A stretch of DNA of 64,000 nt from Liolophura sinensis (taxonomy: Eukaryota > Mollusca > Polyplacophora > Chitonida > Chitonidae): contig NC_088302.1 of assembly GCF_032854445.1 (NCBI RefSeq), forward strand, positions 56,834,237 through 56,898,236, written 5' to 3'. A program made the translations under genes and the position numbers. Shown in pieces: positions 24,401 to 32,029 of the stretch. Below the pieces are notes generated by a model. It was not told the DNA's origin. It searched no databases and worked only from the letters and a program-made list of their open reading frames with translations. Each line of letters opens with the position of its first letter. Position 1 is the stretch's first letter.

Positions 24401-24664
24401 TATTGTATTAATTACTTTCATATGCAAAGACATGTAAAGTCCTGAACTGTTTGTAGAATTAATTTACTGTGAGCTCAGATCTTCACTGGTTTGCCCGGTG
24501 TTTTTTTGCCCTAGGAACCAATTCACCTGAGGAACCGAGAGCTCTTGATTCTGAAGTCACAGCTACAGAAGAGAGTGGATGAGTTACAGAAGGAGTTGGA
24601 AGTGAAGAATGCTCGGGGGTCGGTGCCGTCCTCACCGAGGATATCTCCCGCTGTCAATGTCTGA
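6222..24664 (+). CDS. MTMR2: Myotubularin-related phosphatase, MTM1/MTMR1/MTMR2 group (17 coding exons, complete)
   Basis: This gene encodes a 3-phosphatase for PI3P and PI(3,5)P2 on endosomal membranes (family knowledge). Exons are 6222-6425, 6853-6928, 7934-8028, 9706-9816, 11230-11331, 11567-11650, 12916-12990, 17178-17252, 17702-17890, 18498-18589, 18870-18963, 19387-19485, 20830-20937, 21452-21544, 23281-23394, 23972-24151 and 24515-24664. Every junction is GT-AG and in phase, giving 646 codons, about the length of human MTMR2. The start has an in-frame TGA two codons upstream. Layout: Ser-rich tail 1-68, PH-GRAM about 75-165, phosphatase about 200-590 with [11 protein letters not shown] at 422-432 (Cys423, Arg429: the CX5R loop intact, so predicted active), coiled coil about 603-628, C-terminus AVNV. 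Four exon edges carry tandem duplications of their splice junctions. MTM1 or MTMR1 orthology cannot be excluded without a tree. Confidence 0.95.
6853..6928 (+). CDS. MTMR2: MTMR2-like exon 2
   Basis: The acceptor TTTTAAAG and donor ATTG before GTGGGT bound 76 nt. They encode [18 protein letters not shown]. The PPLL-x-GE block aligns with the segment just before the GRAM domain of MTMR2. It enters in phase 0 and leaves in phase 1, as exon 3 needs. It is short and was found only by phase and similarity. Confidence 0.85.
7458..7552 (+). mobile_element. SINE family B, 3' fragment
   Basis: The tail ATAAGTGAAATATTCTTGAG then GGCGTAAAACACCAGTCAAA and a TAAA-rich end match the 3' ends of the copies at 26.3, 26.6 and 61.3 kb. 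The sequence 5' of it is not the usual tRNA-derived head, so the copy is truncated or belongs to a sister subfamily. It is in MTMR2-like intron 2. Confidence 0.7.
7934..8028 (+). CDS. MTMR2: MTMR2-like exon 3 (PH-GRAM start)
   Basis: The acceptor is CTGCTTTCAG and the donor GAAAGG overlapping GTAAGT. The exon encodes [20 protein letters not shown] followed by a TNYKLYFKS strand, the characteristic first strands of the myotubularin PH-GRAM domain. Confidence 0.95.
8029..9705. other. MTMR2-like intron 3, no other feature seen
   Basis: About 1.7 kb of AT-rich, apparently unique sequence between exons 3 and 4. No repeat array, SINE or secondary open frame of interest was seen. Confidence 0.6.
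9706..9816 (+). CDS. MTMR2: MTMR2-like exon 4 (PH-GRAM)
   Basis: The acceptor is TTCTTAGCAG and the donor TGTAAG before GTAAGA. The 37 codons include [16 protein letters not shown] and [12 protein letters not shown], conserved GRAM-domain strands. Confidence 0.95.
10011..11160. repeat. Compound minisatellite in MTMR2-like intron 4 (about 176-bp higher-order unit)
   Basis: The basic motif is GTGTCATGTCTGGTGTCAGC followed by ATAGTGTGA, every 35-50 bp. From about 10.02 to 10.77 kb these are organised into roughly four copies of a 176-bp unit containing GGAGGGGGACTAGAAGTTTT. From 10.78 to 11.16 kb only diverged basic units remain. It ends about 70 bp before exon 5. Confidence 0.88.
11230..11331 (+). 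CDS. MTMR2: MTMR2-like exon 5 (PH-GRAM end)
   Basis: The acceptor is TGTTTTCAG and the donor AAAATG before GTGAGT. The 34 codons begin [10 protein letters not shown], the hallmark end of the GRAM domain, followed by the helix leading to the phosphatase domain. Confidence 0.95.
11379..11555. repeat. About 92-bp tandem duplication before exon 6
   Basis: Two adjacent copies contain GATACAATATACARAACAAC and AACCTGTAACTGCTTATG. The second copy ends just before the exon 6 polypyrimidine tract. Confidence 0.85.
11567..11650 (+). CDS. MTMR2: MTMR2-like exon 6 (its 3' edge is tandemly amplified)
   Basis: The acceptor is TTTGTTTCAG and the donor GACAG before GTAAGG. The 28 codons include [20 protein letters not shown] and end EFRRQ. 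The last 38 nt plus the first 25 nt of the intron are repeated 13 more times downstream. Only this first copy is attached to a complete exon, and reading past its donor meets TAA at the fourth codon. Confidence 0.93.
11613..12490 (+). repeat. 63-bp array of the exon 6 / intron 6 junction, 14 donors
   Basis: Starting from the last 38 nt of exon 6, a 63-bp unit (38 nt exon-derived, 25 nt intron-derived) is repeated with strict periodicity. GT of CAGGTAAGG falls at 11651, 11714, 11777 and so on in 63-bp steps to 12470, that is 14 donors. No acceptor-like sequence lies in the unit. Each copy has TAA four codons after the donor in the exon frame. Later copies carry shared changes (for example GACGTAG, CGAGATTAGG), so the array grew by blocks. 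Confidence 0.95.
12916..12990 (+). CDS. MTMR2: MTMR2-like exon 7
   Basis: The acceptor is GATTTGCAG and the donor GCGGTG before GTACGT. The 25 codons encode [20 protein letters not shown] then TYPAV, a conserved myotubularin block at the start of the phosphatase domain. Confidence 0.95.
13066..16375. repeat. About 73-bp minisatellite, about 45 copies, MTMR2-like intron 7
   Basis: The unit is GTATGTTACTGTAGAAACAA, TACATTATGGTATTGTAG, a GGAGAGAT run, and GGGTCCTAGTATAGGATGTT. Small deletions in the GGAGGAGAGA part give 69-74-bp units. A variant with AAACAAAACATT recurs at 14961, 15396 and 15831, exactly 435 bp apart, showing a six-unit higher-order repeat. Short open frames here are by-products. 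Confidence 0.95.
16512..16548 (-). mobile_element. SINE family A, tail fragment
   Basis: GAGTGAGTGAGGGCTTGGGG then TTTAAAGTCGTACT is the reverse complement of the family A tail at about 4.28-4.31 kb. Only the tail remains. Confidence 0.55.
16645..17177 (+). repeat. 96-bp array of the intron 7 / exon 8 junction, five decoy acceptors
   Basis: TTGTAG acceptors fall at 16699, 16795, 16891, 16987 and 17083, 96 bp apart, with the genuine exon 8 acceptor 94 bp further at 17177. Each unit includes a diverged exon 8 start (CTGGCTGAGCCAAGCC in place of CTGGCTGTGCCTAACC) and CCCTGTGGCAG. There the copy switches to GTTGGT while exon 8 continues with CCTTCAGG. Because 96 is divisible by 3, long open frames run through the array on both strands; these are not genes. 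Confidence 0.94.
17178..17252 (+). CDS. MTMR2: MTMR2-like exon 8 (its acceptor side is tandemly amplified)
   Basis: The acceptor is GTGTTGTAG and the donor ATACCT before GTAAGT. It encodes [20 protein letters not shown] then RSRIP, matching the VP-x-x-x-DE-x-L-x-x-VA-x-FR block of MTMR2. Five diverged copies of its acceptor and first 50 or so bases lie upstream at 16.7-17.1 kb. Confidence 0.94.
17702..17890 (+). CDS. MTMR2: MTMR2-like exon 9
   Basis: The acceptor is TGTGTTTCAG and the donor AATAAG before GTACAC. The 63 codons include [27 protein letters not shown] and [12 protein letters not shown], all strongly conserved in the MTM1/MTMR1/MTMR2 group. Confidence 0.97.
18069..18540 (+). repeat. 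80-bp array of the intron 9 / exon 10 junction, six acceptors
   Basis: The exon 10 start GCCAAAGGAGGAGGC is at 18098, 18178, 18258, 18338, 18418 and 18498, exactly 80 bp apart. Each is preceded by CTGTGTTTCAG. The units are nearly identical, so the array is recent. Only the last copy continues into a complete exon with a donor. Confidence 0.96.
18498..18589 (+). CDS. MTMR2: MTMR2-like exon 10 (last of six acceptor-bearing copies)
   Basis: The acceptor is TGTGTTTCAG and the donor GAAAG before GTAAAA. It encodes [15 protein letters not shown], then [15 protein letters not shown]. It is the sixth and only complete copy of an 80-bp unit. The first five copies keep the acceptor and [15 protein letters not shown], then run into the next copy's intron. 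It leaves in phase 2. Confidence 0.95.
18870..18963 (+). CDS. MTMR2: MTMR2-like exon 11
   Basis: The acceptor is TTTGTTTCAG and the donor ATTAAG before GTAAGC. It completes the split Ser codon from exon 10 and encodes LRKLKDV, then [15 protein letters not shown], the conserved block preceding the catalytic loop. Confidence 0.96.
19387..19485 (+). CDS. MTMR2: MTMR2-like exon 12 (catalytic CX5R loop; 3' edge tandemly amplified)
   Basis: The acceptor is TATGTTACAG and the donor CACAG before GTAAGC. It encodes [13 protein letters not shown] and then [14 protein letters not shown], with the nucleophilic Cys and the phosphate-binding Arg in place. The 3' part with its donor is repeated 12 times downstream. 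Only this copy carries the full CSDGWDR sequence. Confidence 0.96.
19405..20680 (+). repeat. About 100-bp array of the exon 12 / intron 12 junction, 13 donors
   Basis: CTCACAGGTAAGCAGATTTG recurs with the donor GT at 19486, 19585, 19685, 19785, 19880, 19980, 20075, 20175, 20275, 20370, 20467, 20562 and 20657. Units are 95-100 bp; the 95-bp form lacks GAGCA after the CAGT. Each contains about 70 nt of exon 12 including the catalytic-loop codons. In copies 2-10 and 12 the Arg codon CGT is CAT or CCT. Copies 11 and 13 keep CGT but read AAT for the preceding Asp. Confidence 0.96.
20830..20937 (+). CDS. MTMR2: MTMR2-like exon 13
   Basis: The acceptor is TTGCTGTAG and the donor GCACAG before GTAATA. 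It encodes [20 protein letters not shown] then [14 protein letters not shown], the helix and loop following the active site. Confidence 0.97.
20938..23280. other. MTMR2-like introns 13 and 14, no other feature seen
   Basis: Apart from exon 14 (annotated separately), this stretch is AT-rich and shows no tandem array. Open frames at 21.9-22.8 kb are short, lack splice context and resemble nothing I know. Confidence 0.5.
21452..21544 (+). CDS. MTMR2: MTMR2-like exon 14
   Basis: The acceptor is TTTCTTGTAG and the donor AAGCAG before GTGAGA. It encodes [20 protein letters not shown] and [11 protein letters not shown], among the most conserved myotubularin segments. Confidence 0.97.
23281..23394 (+). 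CDS. MTMR2: MTMR2-like exon 15
   Basis: The acceptor is TTGTCTTTCAG and the donor AAAGAG before GTACGT. It encodes [20 protein letters not shown] then [15 protein letters not shown]. Confidence 0.97.
23972..24151 (+). CDS. MTMR2: MTMR2-like exon 16
   Basis: The acceptor is TGTGTTTGCAG and the donor CCTCAG before GTAGGA. The 60 codons include [39 protein letters not shown] and WNPRLRPQ, the end of the phosphatase domain. Confidence 0.97.
24515..24664 (+). CDS. MTMR2: MTMR2-like exon 17 (coiled coil, stop codon)
   Basis: The acceptor is TTTTTGCCCTAG; the stop TGA is at 24662-24664. It encodes a heptad-type helix ([20 protein letters not shown]) expected to mediate dimerisation, then a Ser/Pro linker and the C-terminus SPAVNV. 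The final V-N-V fits a class II PDZ ligand; vertebrate MTMR2 ends in a different hydrophobic tail. Confidence 0.95.
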   Translation, partial: EPIHLRNRELLILKSQLQKRVDELQKELEVKNARGSVPSSPRISPAVNV

Positions 24665-25367
24665 GCTTGCAGTCAGAACATTCACCAAAAATACCGGGAA
24701 TCTAACAGCTTTGCTGGCTGTTTTGGGAGGCTGGCCTCCAGGGTACATGTATGTGTCACAGACTGTTGTGAACAAGAACAAATAGTGTGACAAACCAGCT
24801 GCCATTGTTTGTCAGGAGATAAGGTTCTTCTGAAGGAAATGAAGGAGACTTCTGGTTGAAGTGAATTGTAGTGGACTGTTATCAGAGGTGACGAATTATG
24901 TGATTACTGAAATTAGGGAGTTCATATACAAAGCCCAGCACAGTGATTACCAGAATCTGGAAGAACAGGCCTTGAAGTCCCAATGTTTGTGACATCTTGT
25001 GTATGGATGTAGGACATGGCTAGAGCATTGGATCTGGTGACTGACGCCAAACCTTCACTCTTTTCAGATGTATTTCAGTGTAAATTTTGGCTAGGTGCAG
25101 TAATGTTTGCTGCAGTACCTAGTATCTAAGTACACATGTACTTTTCTTATCACCTGTCAGAAGAGACGCAAAGGTTGCCACTTCAGAGTGTACTTTTTAT
25201 AGCTTGTATTAATCAATAGAAACAGTGGTCTAATGCAGTTACAAAACTTTGATTACTTTGTATGTGGAGGTTTTAGTATTATGCTGATTTGGCATCTAAG
25301 GCTGCATTTAGACCCTTGCAGTGATCTACATGTAGCTTGCGTGTGTACAAATTCATGACGAGGATAT
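24665..25367 (+). other. MTMR2-like 3' flank, probable 3' UTR
   Basis: Non-coding sequence directly after the stop codon. No AATAAA is seen before 25.68 kb, so the 3' UTR may be about 1 kb or more long and may include the SINE copy that follows, unless a variant signal is used. Confidence 0.45.
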
Positions 25368-25613
25368 ATTTATTTCATTACTTGATTGGTGTTTTGCACC
25401 ATGTTCAAGAATATTTTACTTATACGACCAGCATTATGGTGGGAGGAAACAGGGCAGAACCTGAGGGCTACCTGGCTGCTGCTGCCAGACCTTGGCATTG
25501 TACGAGGGAGGAAGAAGTCAGCATGAGCTGGACTTACATGAACAAAGCGAATGCATTGGTGAGAGGCTCCTGGATCATTGCGCTGCGCTAGTACGCCAAA
25601 CCACTAGGTTAGA
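25368..25613 (-). mobile_element. SINE family B, inverted diverged copy
   Basis: On the minus strand the order is tRNA-like head (CTAGCGCAGCGCAATGATCC), middle, then the TAAGTAAAATATTCTTGAA-type tail and an A/T-rich end. It is more diverged than the copies at 26.3-26.8 kb. The open frames over it are by-products. Confidence 0.7.
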
Positions 25614-25687
25614 GAAGTATTTGCTTAGTTTACATATACTGACTGTATGTTTTAGGGCTAGTTATGGTTGGATTCATGAAAAACCGT

Positions 25688-25693
25688 AATAAA
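25688..25693 (+). terminator. Candidate polyadenylation signal AATAAA for the MTMR2-like gene
   Basis: This is the first AATAAA after the stop codon, about 1.0 kb downstream. Another lies at 26079-26084. Choice between them cannot be made from sequence alone. Confidence 0.3.
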
Positions 25694-26295
25694 AGTATGA
25701 TGTTGATGAGCGCCAGCTCTGCCCATCCCTAGCATGGATGTGGATATCATCAAAATGTTACCTGTATTCAGGAAACACCTTGTACAGTATGGATTCAGTT
25801 TCTTACTGTTTTGATGATGAGGTGGAGTAAGATAGTTGGATATTGTTTGGGTCTACTATGTACATATGAGCTGAGGGATTCCACGTGAGGCACTCCTACT
25901 TCTTTTGCTACAGGGCGATTGGTTCCTGTACACGTGTGTTACTCTCTGTAGGTCAGCAAATCAGAGCTGTATTTCATCCTTAATAGATTTTTTTATAAGA
26001 GTTCTTTTTGGTTCATAGTTAAATCAGGCGCACATGATTGATTACCGGTTTGTGTGTAATTATGAATGATCAGGTCGTAATAAATGATCAGTTGTAAGAA
26101 AACACATTTGGGTACATTGGTATTTTTTCAGTGAGCAGTGTATATATAATACATGTAATATACATATGTATATGTATATTGGGTGGGTCATGCTCCAGTG
26201 CCCCTGTTCAGTGGGAACTATCCTACTTCACAACATCTTTTTGTCAAATGTTAAGCTGTGTACAATTTTAATATGGTTTTCATCTTTAAATCAGA

Positions 26296-26556
26296 GGGGG
26301 CCTCTGTGGTTCGCGCGCTAGGCAGCATAATGACTAAGGGACCTCTCACAAATTCGGTCGATGTGAGTTCAAATCCAGCTCATGCTGGCTTTCTCTCCAG
26401 CTGTACGTGTGAAGTTCTGCCAGCAACCTGCGGATGGTCGTGGGTTTCCCCCGGGCTCTGCCCGGTTTTCTCCCACCATAATGCTGGCCGCCGTCGTATA
26501 AGTGAAATATTCTTGAGTACGGTGTAAAACACCAATCAAATAAATAAATAAATTTA
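26296..26556 (+). mobile_element. SINE family B, copy 1 of a tandem pair
   Basis: Starts GGGGGCCTCTGTGGTTCG, has a B-box-like TGTGAGTTCAAATCC, then CAGCAACCTGCGGATGGTCG, the tail TATAAGTGAAATATTCTTGA and AATAAATAAATAAA. The A-box region is degraded compared with copy 2. Confidence 0.85.
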
Positions 26557-26563
26557 AATGATA

Positions 26564-26810
26564 GGGGGCCTCCGTGGCTCAGTTGGTTAGCGCAGCGTAT
26601 TGACTCAAGAGCCCCTCACCAATGTGGTCGCTGTGAGTTCAAGTCCAGCTCCAGGCCGTAAGTGGGAAGGTCTTCCAGCAACCTGCGGATGGTCCCGGGT
26701 TTCATCCGGACTCTTCCCGGTTTCCTCCCACCATAATGCTGGTCGCAGTCGTATAAGTGAAATATTCTTGAATACGGCGTAAAACACCAATCAAATAAAT
26801 AAATTAATTT
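26564..26810 (+). mobile_element. SINE family B, copy 2 of a tandem pair
   Basis: Begins GGGGGCCTCCGTGGCTCAGT with a tRNA-like A box (TGGCTCAGTTGGTTAG) and B box (GTGAGTTCAAGTCC), followed by the same body and tail as copy 1. It starts within 10 bp of the tail of copy 1, so it inserted into, or was duplicated with, that tail. Confidence 0.88.
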
Positions 26811-27275
26811 AAGGGAGAGGAAAGATAAGAAAATAAAATTGGTTTATCCCCGCTGGTCTTTCCTGCCCTAAAGCATTCTACTAAACTTAAAACCATATCG
26901 CGTTTCACAAATGTCCAACTCTATACCGTACCGGTTTATACCAGTCAATGTATAGAATCGAAATGAGACATATTCTTTTCCTTTGTAAACACTGATAAAC
27001 GTTTATTGCCTGCGCCGGACGGACGGATTGTAACTTTGTGACTATAAAATAATGTAAAAGTTAAGTCTCCTGGAAATTTTTATAAAAAGCAGATCTGGAG
27101 AGATCTTTTGTTTACACTTAATCCGTCTTTTGTCAGCAAACAGTAAAGCTCCCTGGCGTCTCGAACATACGCTTTTGGGACCGACAGGCCGAAAATTACC
27201 TACGATTACAATATAGATCCACATATATTGAAATTTAAGTGGAAATGAATGAAATATATAGATACATAACATTAT

Positions 27276-27440
27276 TCATTTATACTTATTTGATTGTTGT
27301 AAACTTAACGTCATACTCCCAAATTTTTCAGTTGTACATATGTACCGGTCGCTTCTAAATACGGGTGGAGAAAACCGAAATGCCCGGTAAACATCAGACC
27401 TATGACAAGTTACACCGGAGAACTTTCTCACAGGTGACGG
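27276..27440 (-). mobile_element. Diverged SINE-like fragment (third type)
   Basis: TTATTTGATTGTTGTAAAC and GGAGAAAACCGAAATGCCCG share order and spacing with 60.59-60.70 kb (TATCTGATTGTTGGTGAACA, GTGAAAACCGAATTGCCC). The pattern fits minus-strand SINE tails related to family B. Similarity is weak and boundaries are uncertain. Confidence 0.4.
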
Positions 27441-27955
27441 ATCATAATGATTGAAGGTAAGCGCTATCCAAGCCATCTTCGTGTCAGGCTACACGAGAGA
27501 TCGCCAGCGACAACTCCTTGCCAGCAAAGATTTCTGCTGCTGATTTCACTCATTTGCTAAGAACATTCTTTACATCTTTCCAGCATCATTGGAAACTGTT
27601 CAGGCGGAGAAATGTCCCGAAATAACGGTTTATCTCCGCCATGACAGCTGCCAAAGAATGCCTATCGTCCTAACTCGCCCATGTCTGACCTCGATGATGA
27701 TACACGGCCTGTAGTCGGTCAGCCACTGAGCCATCACCCTCGTTACGTCGGCTCTCGTCCAAAGTATCTGAGCAACCAGTTGTGTGCCTTCACGGATATA
27801 CCTGGATATACATGTATAATAATCGCCCAATAAATGTCTGACCTCTGACAGTGAAATTTTCAGTCCAAGCAGTTGTGCCTAAAAAGGCATATAGCTTTGA
27901 AGCAGGTTGTCCCGAAATATTACTGTGTTCATTCATATACTGCCGACTACATTTA
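27440..27955. other. No gene seen
   Basis: Short open frames only. AGCCACTGAGCCATCACC at about 27.72 kb looks like an inverted tRNA-type A box, possibly an old SINE head. Confidence 0.35.
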
Positions 27956-28203
27956 GGGACCACATCGGAACCATATAGGGATCATATCGGAACCACATCT
28001 GAACCATATAGGAATCACATCGGAACCATATAGGCACCACATCGAACCATATAGGCACCACATCGGAACCATATAGGAACCACATCTGAACATATAGGAA
28101 TCACATCGGAACCATATAGGCACCACATCGGAACCATATAGGAATCACATCGGAACCATATAGGCACCACATCGGAACCATAGGCACCACATCGGGACCA
28201 CAA
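27956..28203. repeat. About 21-bp minisatellite
   Basis: ACCACATCGGAACCATATAG with G, A or C after it is repeated about 12 times, with some units shortened. The long minus-strand frame here is only the translated repeat. Confidence 0.92.
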
Positions 28204-30360
28204 CCCCTGTTAAAGCCATGTGTGTACCTGCCCCCAATTTACTGAGGTCAACATTTACAGTCATTTACTCTGCAGCCCTAACTATTAACCCACAAGCCTA
28301 ATAATTTTACCGAACAGTATTGTTGACAAATAATGCACTTAAAACGAGTGTCTTTGTAGTTGTATTCCCGTGGAAATTGCTCCATAGCACTTCATTCTTC
28401 AAGTGGAGCTGAGGACCAAGCGGTATTTAGACGGGTTTTCTTGGTACAGTTGTCAAACAAGAAGCATCTATAACTGCATGTGCATGTTTTTCCCATAATA
28501 CACAACACACATGCAGACAGGATCTCGTTTCTTCACACGGATTTAGCCAGCTCCAAAATTTGACATTTTCTTTGCAGCAATTGTGGTCTCTGGGTGATTC
28601 AGACGACGAGGTATTACAACATGCTTTGCTGTTAATGCGTGACGACAGAAAGTCACTGACGATAAGGCTGAGAGAAGCTGTTAGAACGTACCTTTACTTA
28701 GTACAGGATGTGAAATTGTACAGCAAGAGATTTTTTTTATTAAAGTCTATTTTCACCTGAAATGAAAATAGTGTTTGATGAGCTTCTGAAATTGGCCAAA
28801 ACAACGACCTAACTTCAGGAATCCCAGCGTAATTATCTTACAATCCCCGTGGTCAGGGTAGCTACTCTTAAAACAAGAAACATTTCCTTGTTTAGAACAC
28901 GATCACTTGAGGCAAATCTAATGATTTACTTGGCGGCTCCATCAGTTACTCTTTCTGCTCGGCAACTCTGCTGCCGAGACTGAAGGAAAATGCCCAGAAG
29001 AAGAGAAAGATGCTGAATATAGTCATTATAAAGCCGTATCAGGCTTAATGTTGATGTGGCTGTGATAGCTACAGATGCAGAGTTACTGGTAATCAAACAG
29101 TAATAGAGTCTTATTTATTACAAACCCCGTTGCGATCAGTACATGGTGCTCCAAATTATATCCTCTCTTCTCATTGTTTATTTGTCATTTACCAATGCCA
29201 AGAGAATGACAGAGTTGAGTTTTTGTTGATGAAGTTCACGGACCACATCTTCTCTTGTCGAACTTTGGTGATTAGCCCACGAGCCATTGTAACAATCAAT
29301 GATTTAATGTTGCGTTTTACCCTCGCAGTAATTGTTTTGTGTTTCCAGGAAGCAGCAACAGCCGTGTGTAACAAACCAACCCTCATCGTTACACCATACA
29401 GCTCAGCGTGCGTGGATTGAACAAAATTGATTTTCTGTGGGCTGCACTTTAATTGGAAATGCTCCTCTGACGTCTTTACATGTGGAACTTTACATTACGT
29501 GATGAGTTTCCGGAAATTGTATGCTTTGTTTTATAGGCGTGTATCTAGTCTTCCTATGAATACTGGATAATGACCGTATAAATGTGCAAGTATATCAAGT
29601 TTATTTGTTTTAATCTTGTTAAACGCCGGACTCGTCGTGTTGGATTAATTCGCTACGGTGGATATGCGAACGGTTGCAAACAAAGCGCAGCTGAGATACA
29701 TGTATTTATGAACGACAGCCAATCAACTGACATTTTACACGAGTTGAATACTGATTTCACTCATTCGCCTAGAACATTATTTGTGTTTTCCCAACATCAC
29801 AGAAAAGCGTGATCGCTTCTCTTTGCGTAAATCAGTGTTAATTTCATACTTTATATATTTTTCTTAGTTCTTTTGTGGTTTGTCTGGAAGGTGGAATTTG
29901 GTTTACCGCTGGTACGAATGTTTTGACGCCAAGATTCAAGAACATTTCATTTAATATATGACCACGGTCAGGTTTATATACAGTAATGAAATCGGACAGT
30001 CCGGAATTAACCACCGTCCTTGGCACTGTATCTCACAAACCTCCCGACTTAAAGCCACAGCCATATCAGCGAGAGCTGGTTTCGAGGACGCGACCCCAAT
30101 AGTCAAAGGCTTGACCGACGCAGCGAGTCAGTGCTGTAACCGTCAGCGAGAGAGAGGGTGTCACGTGGTGCATGTAAAACACTAGTTTATTTGCGAGCAG
30201 TCACGAATGGTTTGTGTTTGCGTACAGCTCATGCATAATACTGGAGGAACTCATGATTTCAAAAGACGTGCCAACTCATTTTAGATTATGTATTGTTTCG
30301 GCTTATTTTTAATAAGCCAATCTGTAATTTGTAGAAAAGGAGTCAAGTGTAAACGTCAAT
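28204..30360. other. No convincing gene; two isolated acceptor-plus-open-frame segments
   Basis: Two places show a good acceptor followed by an open frame: TTTCTTTGCAG at 28568-28578 (frame to 28757) and TTGTGTTTCCAG at 29338-29349 (frame to 29417). Neither translation resembles a family I know and neither has a good donor, so I do not call exons. An inverted tRNA-like stretch may be present near 30.06-30.15 kb. Confidence 0.35.
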
Positions 30361-30362
30361 CC

Positions 30363-30705
30363 CGACATCCGCTCAACACGCTTAAAGCACGGAGGAGCGT
30401 CACACGTTCGTCATTGTATACAACGCGTAAACCACCGAGCACACCACATATAAATCACGGAGGAGCGTTACTAGTCCGACATGCGTAAACCACGCGTAAA
30501 CCACGGAGAACATTACAAAGTCCGACATTCGCACGCCACGCGTCAACCACGGAGAGTCTTTACAAGTCCAACATTCGTACACCACGCCTTAAACCACGCA
30601 GGGGCGTTACAAGTCTGATATTCGTACACCACGCTTAACCACGGAGGGGGCGTTACAAATCTGACATTCGTATACCACGCTTAAACCATGGAGCGGCGTC
30701 AACAA
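30363..30705. repeat. About 50-bp degenerate minisatellite
   Basis: Six to seven units carry ACCACGCTTAAACCACGGAG, GGCGTTACAAGTC and YGACATTCGTA. The array is GC-rich relative to its flanks and contains many CpG dinucleotides. Confidence 0.85.
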
Positions 30706-31157
30706 TCCCAAACACATTTTCAAACAACATAAAACACGTTCCAACGGATTATATGAGAAATAATGTGTAAGTAATAAATAAGAGAGAAGCTGTCATCAGT
30801 GTTCATTGATGCAGTGTTGACAGTCGATATTTCAGTCTCGACATCCATTTCAAATTTCAAACTATGAAATATTATTTCCATGAATAATTCGCGTTACGAT
30901 TGCAGTGTTGGTAAAAGCATCATGTTGATGTGATTAAACATTAACTTTGACAGGGGTAAAAACAGATCTACAGACGCGTGAAAGCTCCTCGCTTACTTGC
31001 CAACCAGAATGTCATACTTATTGTAGAATTTAAGATAGTTTAGAGTGAAGCTGATATTTTTGATTCGGAATTCGAATGACGTAGAATTTCAGACTTGCTT
31101 AGCGCACTGCGATGGCCGAGAGATTAGTTTTAGTCCGACCGAATGTAGGTATACTCT

Positions 31158-31515
31158 TGTAGTGTGTGCCCTTGAGCTGAATTTGGTAACGTGTATCCGG
31201 GCACTGACCTTGCCACGACAGAAACCCAATTCAACCTGACCTGGTGTGTTCAAGGAGGTTGGAGAAGAATACAGAAATAACAACTGAAGACAAATTTCGG
31301 GTGTTTTATAACAATAATGATGGAAATTTATTCCGTGAAAATACATCCGAATCCCACGTACAATCCTGTAGGAAAACCAATTCTTCAGCTCAGGATAACC
31401 CCTATTTATAAATAACGCGTAGACTACACTGCCATGCCTTCTTCAGGCATTCGTCGCTGTCACCTCCGATGAATCTCTGGACGGTTTAATGCGCCTTCCC
31501 AGTACGGCTGGTGTA
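31158..31515 (-). repeat. LTR copy 1 (3' LTR, U5-side part)
   Basis: Begins TGTAGTGTGTGCCCTTGAGC on the plus strand. It aligns along its whole length with 33263-33611, including GAAGAATACAGAAATAACAA and TAACGCGTAGACT, with about 20 percent difference by eye. The remainder of this LTR (its U3 side) is missing. Confidence 0.82.
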
Positions 31516-31742
31516 GTCTCATTTCGCCCTACTTCTTTTGTTTGAAATTAGAAATTGGAGGTAGGCGAAATGATAATCCCCAAGGTGTGAAGATAACCAT
31601 TTAATGGGATTAAAACTCCAGGGTTTATCCGATTAAACCTTGCTGTAAACATTTATGTTACATATCAGTAAAAAACATATTGTTAGGAATGTAATACATA
31701 AGAGTGGTAAATAGATAAGTGATAAATGATGACAGTTAAAAA

Positions 31743-32020
31743 TTACAAGTGTAGCAAGAACGATGCTTTGTCGGCAAATTCCACCAATGTCAGTTGTTCT
31801 CCCTGCAACTGTTCTTTCAATCTTTGTAACTTCTCGTCCAGAGTCCGATATTTCCTCCTCTTTGGAGGGAAACGTCCACCAGCTTGTAGCTGAGAGATTT
31901 TCAAATCTGTTAACGTCTGTTCTCTCTGGATGATGCGGATGAATTCAAAAAGGTTTGGATGTGATTTACCAGCGACTGAATTCATCCTATGATGCCACCC
32001 TTCAACGTTGTTCTCGTCAA
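31743..32020 (-). pseudogene. C-terminal fragment of a MULE-type transposase
   Basis: About 90 residues ending at the stop at 31743: NNVEGWHHRMNSVAGKSHPN, FEFIRIIQREQ and PKRRKYRTLDEKL. I recognise this as the conserved tail of MULE/FLYWCH-associated transposase-like proteins (NNxxEGWHxxxN, then REQ, then RKKYRxLDE). It follows the zinc knuckle directly in another frame, so it is a fragment joined to, or inserted in, the LTR element. Confidence 0.6.
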
Positions 32021-32029
32021 CGTTACTTC

